A stretch of DNA of 17,422 bases from Gammaproteobacteria bacterium (GTDB lineage: Bacteria; Pseudomonadota; Gammaproteobacteria; Pseudomonadales; UBA3067): assembly GCA_019090565.1 (NCBI GenBank), contig JAHRVS010000146.1:1-17422 (forward strand), written 5' to 3'. The translations under genes were made by a program, and so were the position numbers. The notes under the pieces were generated by a model, which saw only the letters and a list, made by a program, of their open reading frames with translations, made no database searches and was not told the DNA's origin. Of this stretch, positions 6,477 through 14,800 are shown one piece after another (within the stretch, counting starts at the first letter, position 1; each line of letters opens with the position of its first letter).

Positions 6477-7649
6477 ATGATGGGTCTAAAGACACCTCCT
6501 ACTTATACAATCGCCTGTGTGATTTTTAGTGCTACTTTAATGGTTGCGTGTGGAGGCGGTAGTAGCCCCCTTCCCCAAGGTGCCGCCACCCAACCTGACG
6601 ATTCAGAGCCCCCGAGTAATAGTTCTATTATAATTAATAATGATGCCTTTAGTACCTCGTCAATAAGCACCACGCTTTCTTTGTCGGCGCAAGATAACGA
6701 CGTAATCACACAATATTGCCTGTCGGAGTCTCCTGCTGAGCCAACTGCAGATACAAATGCATGGATAGCATTAAACGCACCGTTATCGGAATACACCGAC
6801 AATATTCCCTATTCTCTTTCAGAGTCAGAAGGCGTAAAAACCATTTACGTGTGGTTTAAAGATGCTTCTGGGAATATCTCATCAGCCGCATCAGATGAAA
6901 TAGTATTAACGCAACCTGACCCTACTCTCGAATTAGGCAACAATTGGATATTCCTGGGGGATAGTGAAACAGTTGGCAGGGCAAATGAAATTGCTACAAA
7001 ATCACAGGTCGATGCATTTGAAAACATTTGGAACCAGACTTTTTCAACGCCTCCCACTGTTTATGTTGATGGTATTGGTGGGCGCAAGCTACAGGGAACT
7101 TTTGATGAGTATGGTTCCATTATCAACAGAGGTAATGCGACACTGGTACACTTCCAGGAGTCTGGCTCACAAGATTCCACTCAAGACACACCTGAAAAGT
7201 TCACTGCCGTATTTGAAGAAATGGTGCGAGCCATTGTCGCAGACTCTCCCTTTGCAGTGATTTCAGTTGAGACGGCCTATTCATTTGAGGTTGAATCCAG
7301 CACCAATAGGTATTGGTTGCACCACAATGCGCTAATGCGTGAAAAAGTCGCAGAGCTAAAAGCAGAAGGCATTAATGTATACATTGCAGAAGTAGATAGA
7401 AACATACAGGAGTTAATTAATCAAAAACGTATCGACCTTGGGACAGATGCCGGGCAGCAAATTGTTTGGGGTGATACTAATAATAGTATTGCGCGGCACT
7501 ATACAGGTTTAGGCAACCTAATGGTTGCCCTCAGTATTTATGACGCATTGGGGTACGATGTGAACCAGCTGGATTTGACAGGGATACCTTCCTCGGAAAT
7601 TAGTGCGAGTGATAAGCAGCTGTGCATAAATATTATTAATTCAAATTAA
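6477..7649 (+). CDS. Lipoprotein with C-terminal SGNH/GDSL-hydrolase-like domain
   Basis: This 390-residue secreted lipoprotein has two adjacent ATGs, at 6477 and 6480. The AGGAA at 6469-6473 spaces better to the second, and the protein differs by one Met. A signal peptide ends in the lipobox LMVAC, with lipidated Cys25 followed by GGGSS, so outer-membrane sorting is expected. Residues 30-50 are a Pro/Ser linker. Residues about 52-145 form an Ig-like bacterial surface domain with TIYVWFKDASGNIS near its end. From 155 on there is an SGNH-like fold: FLGDSETVG at 159-167 puts Ser163 in the nucleophile position, a Gly block sits in VDGIGGRKL, and FQESGSQD stands where the family has GxND. His341 in SIARHYTGLGN is a candidate catalytic His. 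Blocks III and V are diverged, so ester or polysaccharide deacetylase activity is plausible but not shown. Its substrate is unknown. Confidence 0.78.
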   Translation: MMGLKTPPTYTIACVIFSATLMVACGGGSSPLPQGAATQPDDSEPPSNSSIIINNDAFSTSSISTTLSLSAQDNDVITQYCLSESPAEPTADTNAWIALNAPLSEYTDNIPYSLSESEGVKTIYVWFKDASGNISSAASDEIVLTQPDPTLELGNNWIFLGDSETVGRANEIATKSQVDAFENIWNQTFSTPPTVYVDGIGGRKLQGTFDEYGSIINRGNATLVHFQESGSQDSTQDTPEKFTAVFEEMVRAIVADSPFAVISVETAYSFEVESSTNRYWLHHNALMREKVAELKAEGINVYIAEVDRNIQELINQKRIDLGTDAGQQIVWGDTNNSIARHYTGLGNLMVALSIYDALGYDVNQLDLTGIPSSEISASDKQLCINIINSN

Positions 7650-7655
7650 CAAGCC

Positions 7656-7684
7656 ATACAGACATAAAAGCGTCTGTATTTTTT
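7656..7684 (+). terminator. Intrinsic terminator after the SGNH-like lipoprotein gene
   Basis: A perfect 8-bp stem ATACAGAC (7656-7663) / GTCTGTAT (7672-7679) with an 8-base loop is followed by a T-run to 7684. It begins 7 bases after the TAA. It separates this gene from the convergent chemoreceptor gene. Confidence 0.85.
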
Positions 7685-7954
7685 AAAAAACCACTTTTAA
7701 TTTCTAAAAAACAAGCGCCGTGAGCCATTTTTTTGGCAGGTAAATCCTCACCTTTTCCTGGGTAAGGGCGGCAGCATGCCAAGCATCACCTACCTCTTCC
7801 CCTTTCACTTCAAGCCAATGTTTGCTTCGATTTGTTTCACCAACCGCTATCTATTTTTTTTAAATATTTTTGTGCTGTGTTTGGTCGAATCTTTTTAGCC
7901 CTTTTTTTTAGTATGCTCAATAAGAAGCCAAACTCGCCACCGGAAGCTTTTAAA
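7685..7954. other. Convergent intergenic region, low-complexity
   Basis: No gene. Several A/T homopolymer runs occur (for example 7855-7870 and 7901-7910). No clear hairpin-plus-U terminator was found for the chemoreceptor gene on the minus strand; a weak AAGC/GCTT stem just past its stop is not convincing. Confidence 0.45.
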
Positions 7955-10741
7955 CTACTTAAAAAAGCCGACCAGAGTTAACATTTGGCTTGCTTGTTCA
8001 CTCATTGCTCCGCTTGCGGCCGTAGATTCCTCCACTAAGGCGGCATTTTGCTGAGTCACCTCATCCATCTGGCCTACTGCTATATTAACTTGCTGTATGC
8101 CAGAGCTTTGTTCTTGGGATGACTGATGGATATCATTAACTGATTGGGTGACCCTTGCTACCGCTTCTACGATGTTGTTGAAAATTCCACCCGTATTGTT
8201 CACGAGCGTTGTACCCTCTTTGACTTTTGCGCTGCTATCGCTGATTAAACCTTGGATTTCTTTCGCTGCGCTGGCAGAACGTTGAGCAAGGTTACGAACT
8301 TCTCCTGCAACAACAGTGAACCCTCTGCCTTGCTCACCCGCTCGCGCTGCCTCTACTGCTGCATTTAATGCGAGAAGGTTGGTCTGGAAGGCTATTTCGT
8401 CAATAACACCAATGATATCAGTGATTTCTTTTGATGAGCGACTAATGGCATCCATAGCGACTACTGCTTTGTTTACAGCTTCGCCCCCTTGTTGTGCAAC
8501 ATCTTTTGCTTCCTTTGCAAGGTCTGCTGAGACTTTTGCGTTATTGGTGCTACTTTGTACTAAGGAAGTTATCTCCTCCATGCTGGCAGCAGTTTCCTCA
8601 AGAGAAGTGGCTTGTTCTTCGGTACGTTGGCTCAGATTTACATTGCCTGCCGCAATTTCACCGGCGCCTGTGGCCACAGCACTGGCTGATAGTCGGATTT
8701 GACCGGTGATTTGGGTTAGTTTACTGACAGTATTATTTGTATCATTTTTTAGCTGGTCAAAAATCCCCTGGTATTCTGCATTAATGGTTTTAGATAGGTC
8801 TCCGGATGCCATGGCGCTCATCACTCTGGCTGTGTCGTTAAGTATTCGCTCATTCACATCCACCAGCTCATTAATACTCTGGCTGAGAGCTTTGAAAAAC
8901 CCGGTTTTATTTTCAATATCAATACGCTGGCTTAATTCACCATTAAGCGCTGCATCAACCAACTTCTGTATATCACCTTCTATCACCTGGGTAAGTTTTT
9001 CCACCGTTTGATTGGCATCTTGTTTGAGTGTGTTAAAAGCTCCCTGGTAATCGCTATCAATATGTTGGCTCAAGTCACCTTGGGCCATGGCGGAAAACAT
9101 GCGTACAGTATCATCCACCACACGTTCGTTGACATTTACCAAATCATTAATACCGCTGCTTAGGGTTTTAAAAAAACCTTCTTTATCGTCGAGAGGGATA
9201 CGTTGACTTAGGTCACCACTGCGAGCGGAATCAACGAGATCTTGGATATCGCCCTCAATAACCCGAGTTAACTTTTGAACTGTTTTATTGGCATACTGCT
9301 TAAGATCATTAAATGCGCCCTCATATTCAGTACGGATGGATTGGCTTAAATCCCCCTCGGCCATGGCACCGAGCATACGGACGGTGTCGTTAACAACATT
9401 TTCATTAACCGCTACTAATTCATTAATACTGCTGCTGAGGTTTTGGTAGAAACCACTTTTATTGCTGAGTTCTATACGCTGGCTTAAATCTCCTTTTTTA
9501 GCGCTATCAACAATGGCCTGCACATCCTCTTCGATAACTTGAATCAGCCGTTCCTGCATGTGTTTCATTTCTTGCAGTAGTTGGCCTGTTTCATCTTCTG
9601 TATCAATGGTAATGTGGCCTGACAAATCGCCGTCAGCGATACGCCTAGATGCTTTAATGGCTTCAGTAAGTGAAGATGTGATCATTCTTGTGATAAATTG
9701 CGCGATAAACGCGCCAAAGCCGACAGCAAGAAGGGCGGCAATGATAGAAATTATTTTAAGGTTGGTGCTGGTTTGTTGCAGTTCGGCTGCATCATTGACT
9801 ACTAACAGGTTTTGATTTTCAACCATAGTAGAAAGTATTTCCAACGCCTTACCTGCTTGGGGTGCCGCCTCCGTACCGAGTAGGAAGTTGGCCATATTCC
9901 ACTTATTTGAACCACGAATTTCAAACATTTTTGTTGGTAAGGGAGCAAACTCTTCTCGCATCGTTACATAGGTTTTAAAATACCTCCTTTGTGCTTGAGT
10001 AAGAATTGAATAATTGTCTTTAATCGTTTTTAGTCGCGCGCTGTTTATGGCCCAGCGTTGCTGAAAATCATCCTTCCATTTCTGATCTCCGCTAATCAGG
10101 TAGCCTCGAATGGATGCCAAACCCATAGCGAATGAGCCCCGAGAGTCAGCAAACGTAGCCAGCAGTGCTTTACGTTGCGGGTTTGCAGCGAGCTTTTTTT
10201 CCTCATTGATCATTCCAGTGATTGCTTTGACAACCTTTTCTGCTCGAGGGGCGGCCTCAATAATCAGTACTTTCATAGCCGGTTGTTCATCTGGGCTGTG
10301 GCTTACTTCTTCCACTTTCTCCTGGGTAGCCTTGAACGCCCTAAGCGTTAGCTTTAGCTCTTTCAGCATTGCTATGTTTTTTGCTTCAGTCCAGTTTTCT
10401 GACATTTTGGTCATGATATTGAGATTTTTATCAATATCCTGCCAGGCTTTTAGGCGTTGCTGCTTAAAATCATCTTTACCTAAAATCATATAGCCACGTA
10501 GCGCAGCCAATGAATGGTTAATACCATTAACAAGGTCATGTCCTGCAATATTGGTGGGGAAACGCAATTCAATGACTTGTGTTTGTAGGGTATCTTGAGC
10601 TACTAATTTGTATTCAATAAATGCCACCAGCATTACTAGAATAGTTAGTACAGCCCCAAATCCGGCAATCAATTTCTTCCGTACAGGCAAGTTCTTAATA
10701 AATATGGAAAAGTTTTCCAAATTGGACTGCGATGGCCTCAT
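7955..10741 (-). CDS. Methyl-accepting chemotaxis protein with tandem HAMP-like repeats
   Basis: This transmembrane chemoreceptor signals to CheA/CheW. I place the start at the ATG at 10741, because the GTG at 10750 lies inside the AAGGTG ribosome site; that gives 928 residues. TM1 is about 24-43 and TM2 about 329-352. The roughly 280-residue periplasmic part carries two similar motifs, LAALRGYMILG at 79-89 and LASIRGYLISG at 208-218, suggesting a two-bundle helical sensor of the HBM or double 4HB/CHASE3 type. A canonical HAMP follows TM2 (RIADGDLSGHI). Then come three 92-residue repeats at 399-490, 491-582 and 583-674, each a pair of HAMP-like units with GDLSQRI/GDLSQ motifs. The signalling domain is about 687-928, with the conserved tip EIAFQTNLLALNAAVEAARA near 783-802. 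There is no C-terminal CheR/CheB tethering pentapeptide; it ends VGFFK. The ligand is unknown, and no other che gene lies nearby. Confidence 0.95.
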   Translation of the reverse strand: MRPSQSNLENFSIFIKNLPVRKKLIAGFGAVLTILVMLVAFIEYKLVAQDTLQTQVIELRFPTNIAGHDLVNGINHSLAALRGYMILGKDDFKQQRLKAWQDIDKNLNIMTKMSENWTEAKNIAMLKELKLTLRAFKATQEKVEEVSHSPDEQPAMKVLIIEAAPRAEKVVKAITGMINEEKKLAANPQRKALLATFADSRGSFAMGLASIRGYLISGDQKWKDDFQQRWAINSARLKTIKDNYSILTQAQRRYFKTYVTMREEFAPLPTKMFEIRGSNKWNMANFLLGTEAAPQAGKALEILSTMVENQNLLVVNDAAELQQTSTNLKIISIIAALLAVGFGAFIAQFITRMITSSLTEAIKASRRIADGDLSGHITIDTEDETGQLLQEMKHMQERLIQVIEEDVQAIVDSAKKGDLSQRIELSNKSGFYQNLSSSINELVAVNENVVNDTVRMLGAMAEGDLSQSIRTEYEGAFNDLKQYANKTVQKLTRVIEGDIQDLVDSARSGDLSQRIPLDDKEGFFKTLSSGINDLVNVNERVVDDTVRMFSAMAQGDLSQHIDSDYQGAFNTLKQDANQTVEKLTQVIEGDIQKLVDAALNGELSQRIDIENKTGFFKALSQSINELVDVNERILNDTARVMSAMASGDLSKTINAEYQGIFDQLKNDTNNTVSKLTQITGQIRLSASAVATGAGEIAAGNVNLSQRTEEQATSLEETAASMEEITSLVQSSTNNAKVSADLAKEAKDVAQQGGEAVNKAVVAMDAISRSSKEITDIIGVIDEIAFQTNLLALNAAVEAARAGEQGRGFTVVAGEVRNLAQRSASAAKEIQGLISDSSAKVKEGTTLVNNTGGIFNNIVEAVARVTQSVNDIHQSSQEQSSGIQQVNIAVGQMDEVTQQNAALVEESTAASGAMSEQASQMLTLVGFFK
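8720..9547 (-). repeat. Three tandem 276-bp repeats inside the chemoreceptor gene
   Basis: The units lie at 9272-9547, 8996-9271 and 8720-8995. Each encodes 92 residues beginning L-x-x-VIE-x-D-x-Q and containing two GD/ELS motifs, E/D-x-E/Y-G-A/I-F and N-x-T-V. The protein is well conserved between units while the DNA differs at many third positions. The duplication is therefore old and has been kept by selection rather than being fresh slippage. Confidence 0.88.
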
Positions 10742-10767
10742 TCGTATCACCTTGATAGATCTTGGTT

Positions 10768-10785
10768 GATTTGCAAATGCAAATC
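10768..10785. promoter_or_regulatory. Perfect dyad upstream of the chemoreceptor gene, candidate operator
   Basis: GATTTGCA-aa-TGCAAATC is a perfect 18-bp inverted repeat with a 2-base centre, 27-44 bases upstream of the ATG at 10741. Position and symmetry suit binding of a dimeric regulator. The regulator is unknown, and no sigma-28 flagellar promoter was recognised. Confidence 0.5.
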
Positions 10786-10947
10786 CCTATATTCTATATG
10801 GACTATAGCTGGTAAGTTTAAATCTTGCTCATATCTGGGTGGTTTCCTTACTTGTTACCCCTGCAACATAATACCGACCACATTTAGGCGGTAGCGGATT
10901 TTCGTATTAATTACTTGGTCTGAGCCAGAGAGTAAGGAGTTCACTTA

Positions 10948-11847
10948 TCAAGTAGAGATAAAAACACCCCAAAAGAGGAACGCCTTAACCCGCAAAAACG
11001 TTATCGAGGTGTTCGTGCTCGCGGCATCGATAATGCGTAGCTTATCCATTACATCTAGAGGGACGTGGTGTTTTTCACAACAGGAAAAGAAAAGAGATTC
11101 CCTATAATCAAAAAGCTCATTGCTGATGACCATCCAGTGGTGTGCATTTTTAGGCCTTTCACCAAAGTAAACACGTTCGCCGGTAAGTAGCCGGTAGAGG
11201 AATGAGTACTGTTTTTCAATAAGGCGGGTGATAGTGTAGCCCTTGAAAAATGGCGAAAGCCGTGGATCACTAAAAACAAGGGTGTAAAAATCAGTCAGTA
11301 TTTTAGTTAGTATTTTTCCGTTATCCAGCGCTGCCCAGACTTCAGGGGTGGGATCAGGCCAGTCAGGTTCGGGTAGTTTCTGATTGTACTGTTCTGATGT
11401 TTGTACTGCGAGGTCAAGGCGACCACCGAACTCATACGGATCGGCAAAAAGGATATTTGTATCCACACCGTTTTCTATCGCTTTGTTTGTGGCCTCATGC
11501 ACCATGTCAGGATGACCAGATAAGTAGACCATCCAACCATCAAGTTGCTTGTGCCTTGAGAAAGCAACTTTGTCATGGTAAAGAAAAATATTCCCTTTGT
11601 GGCGTGAATAAATAGCATCTCTCGCTATACCAAAGACAGTGGAAAGGCCTGTACCGCTGGCAATGATTAATACTGACTGGTGCGTATCTTTTGTATGGTA
11701 AAAGCAATGACCAATTCTTGAGTATCAGTCATTGCTGTAAGGCACCCTCTGGCTTAACGTCTTTTTTATATGAACATCATTGAGGGGCAAAGGGAGTAGA
11801 TGTAGATTGCCATCGACAATAGGGCAGGATTCGCGTATCCCTTTGAT
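10948..11847 (-). pseudogene. Decayed ferredoxin-reductase/truncated-globin fusion gene
   Basis: One minus-strand frame from 11847 to 10948 carries pieces, in the right order, of a ferredoxin-NAD(P)H reductase fused to a truncated globin. ESCPIVDGNLHLLPLPL (about 11782-11832) resembles the end of a 2Fe-2S domain. A TGA at 11725-11727 interrupts the frame. Then HQSVLIIASGTGLS...FGIARDAI (about 11611-11682) is the NAD-binding GTG motif region. GWMVYLSGHPDMV follows, with LFADPY at about 11440-11450. The globin part follows (DFYTLVFSDPRLSPFF, then AHHWMVISNELFDYRE, with the likely proximal His). The FAD domain and about 50 residues of the NAD domain appear deleted. The longest start-to-stop frame (11532-10948, 194 residues) begins at a Met inside the conserved NAD-domain strand, and the open part upstream of it has no ATG, GTG or TTG. 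A short globin-containing product could still be made, but I consider the gene broken. Confidence 0.75.
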
Positions 11848-11861
11848 TATTTTTTTATGCC

Positions 11862-14800
11862 CTACTTTTCACCATCATCGCTTACAGTCTTAGTGGGCAT
11901 CCAAGATTTTTTTTCGGAAAAACATCCCCATCCCCACCCTGTCCATCGAATTAGCTGGGTCGATAACCACAGTGACCACAGAAGCATCACTCCACGGTAG
12001 GCTAATATTGGAACGCTAACGACTGTCACCGATGGAAACCCCTCGGGCACTCCTACAATATCCTGATAATAATTATAGAAATGACTACTACTGCCGTTCC
12101 CGACAACCTTCATTTCTGGGTTAGACAATAACCCCATTGGAATGGCGGCAACCATACAAAGAACAGCCAGCCCCACCCAAGCTACAATGGCGCACTGCAT
12201 CATGTTAAAATTAAGCGGTGCCATAGCCTCTGGTTTTATTAGCTGCTTCCTAGCTGCGAGCATGAAAAACATCACAGCAATCACCAATACCCCATAACCA
12301 TTCACCGTTGATAGCCCTACTCCCAACAGTAGCCACCCAGTCATAGCAATAGGCATATTGAAATTTAACGCGCTTGCGAGGCGAGGCAGCGCAAGCGCGC
12401 CGAGAACAATCACACACAGCACGCCCCAATAAAGCATCGCGGGCCCTATCGCTGGGCCATGAAGGTACAGTGGCCAGCGATCTTTAGGTAGGACATATTG
12501 AACTCTGACGTTAGTTGCGCCATCGGGTAGGATTACTTCTGGGCTATAGCTAACCACTCCCATATCGGCCAATGATTGAAACTCAATCACAACCGATTGT
12601 GAACCCGGCTGTAGTGGGATTTTTACTTCACGTCCTAATGGCGTATTCATTGCCCTATCATCAACTTTAAATTTTAATACTTCCGAGCCTTCAGGCAGGG
12701 TCACCGTGTAGTTTGTACCGAGGCTAGACCGAATTTCTAGTGTTAATGTTGAACGCTGAAGCTTGTTGCCAGCATTTACTTTCAGTACCGCACTTTCAAC
12801 TGTATGCGTATCACCAGGAATGCCTGCAGGCTTTCTTACATCGACGACCAGAGTCTCAGCAGGCCATGGTTTAAAAATAGGCTCAAAGGCGTTGGCATCG
12901 GTATTGGGTTTTACCGGCGGTATGCCCTCATACGTCAATCGCCAAAGTGATGAAGGTGTGAACGACCATTCTTCTAGATAAATAGCGCCGTCGGATGCTT
13001 TCAGTTGCAGCCTGTCTGTGGGCTCAATGGAGGACAACCACGAGACATATTTCTGACGATGACCTAACTGAACGACGATTTCTCCGTTCTTTACCGCGCC
13101 CATATCCTTCAACAGCTTTTCATTCTGGATAAGTTTGACTGGCAATGAAATAGCGCCTTGTTTTGGTGAAATACGCTGTATCGTAGTTTCGACATTCCAC
13201 TTTTTGTTGAATACAAAGTGGCGCCTCACCTTTACAAATTCCGGCGCTGGGTCCGCTTTGAGAGTATCGACTTTCTGCGATGCATTTTTATCAATGGCTC
13301 GTAAGGTTAAAATTGAATTTTTCACACGACCATCAATCAGGCCTTCCACTGCCCAATCGGACGCAGACACCTGCATGTTATGAATGGCAAGGGGAAAACC
13401 AACGGTGGCTTGATCGGCAATAATTTTACCTTGTACTTTGATCAGGTGATGGCCTTTAGATAAACGGACAAAAAGCTTGTTCCCTTTTTTGCGAAGTGGC
13501 AGCGCCTTGTCATTCTCACTGACTAGCCCCAATTCCCATGTTCCATGGCCATGAGGAAGGGGTAGTGCAGTATCTGCATCCGTATAGGCACTGAACTGTA
13601 TGGTAATCTTTCTACCACTGACAACGATTCGCCCATCATTAAGGCTGGCACAACTTGGCAGGCAGTCAGGTGCTTTGATTAACCTTTTTTCCAATGTGTC
13701 TAACAGGTATTTAGGTGGGTACTCTTGCGCCATTGTATTCGGGCTGCCGGATACCCCAAGCAATATGACAAAGCCCATTGCCAGTACAGAGGCAGTTCCG
13801 GCCATACCAGAACCCTCAACGCCCTTGAATTGACTTAAACGAACAAGGCGCATAATGACCATCCCTGCATACAGCGCCACGAGAAAGACGGATACCACCC
13901 GCCAGATCGATGTTACCAACGGCGAACTGTAATAAATGGAAAGTGTTTGATTAGCGGGCACTGGACCGCTGGCATTGAAGGTTACTGAATTCCATGTCCA
14001 AGTCGGCAAGCCTGGGCCGGTTTGAACTCGGTCATTCTCGGTCACTTGATAAAGGCTTTGTTTACGTTTTTCTGCGCTTTCCTCAAGACGCATGTTTTGC
14101 CCCTTGGACTTCTTGCGTACCACGGCCCCACTATCGTCCAGCATCACTGGTGTGACAGAACTCGATGTCACTTGTGAAATTGAGCGTTCATAATTGCTTT
14201 GTTTGTACGTCCCGATTTCAGCGCGTTCAAGCGAGGGATAAATAGCAAGACGGAAAGTGCTCACTGCAAAGGCAATGACTGATAGGGCCAGCACCACACC
14301 AAGTACCCCACCCACACTGCGTAGTACAGACTTTATTTTGCCTGATACGACAGGCAGTAGCGCAATCACCATTAACAACAAGGGAATAATCAACAGTGGT
14401 GTGCCAGGTTCATGTAGAACAATCAGGAAGGCCCCGCCAGCGAGTACAGCCACGGCGTTGCCAATAAGTTTGCGGGTCACCGAAACGGTGATTAACACCA
14501 GAAACACATCCCATAAATCCCACTTGCTCAACCAAGTTCCCCATATTCTATCCACACCGGAGGCATGGAGAACACGCCACCCAGGCGGCAAGTGTAGAGT
14601 TGCATTGTATTTGTCTGATCGTGCATCCCACCCCGATGCTGAAAAACCTGATGTGGACGCTGTTCGCGTGACGGCCTCTAATTCAATATTAGGACTTCGA
14701 ACTTCGATCCCTTCTAAACTTTCATTCATGGTTATTAATACTGGGGCGCTATCAACGGTTGCACGCCCGATGTTTGTTCCCTTAGCTGCATCGATACGCC

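Noticed and set aside
8316..8709. Plus-strand open frames within the chemoreceptor gene
   Set aside because: They are antisense to the highly conserved signalling domain and are produced by its codon pattern.
11725..11727. TGA in the reductase-globin frame as a selenocysteine or readthrough codon
   Set aside because: The surrounding protein also lacks whole domains, no selenocysteine-insertion hairpin was recognised, and no family member is known to me to use one here.
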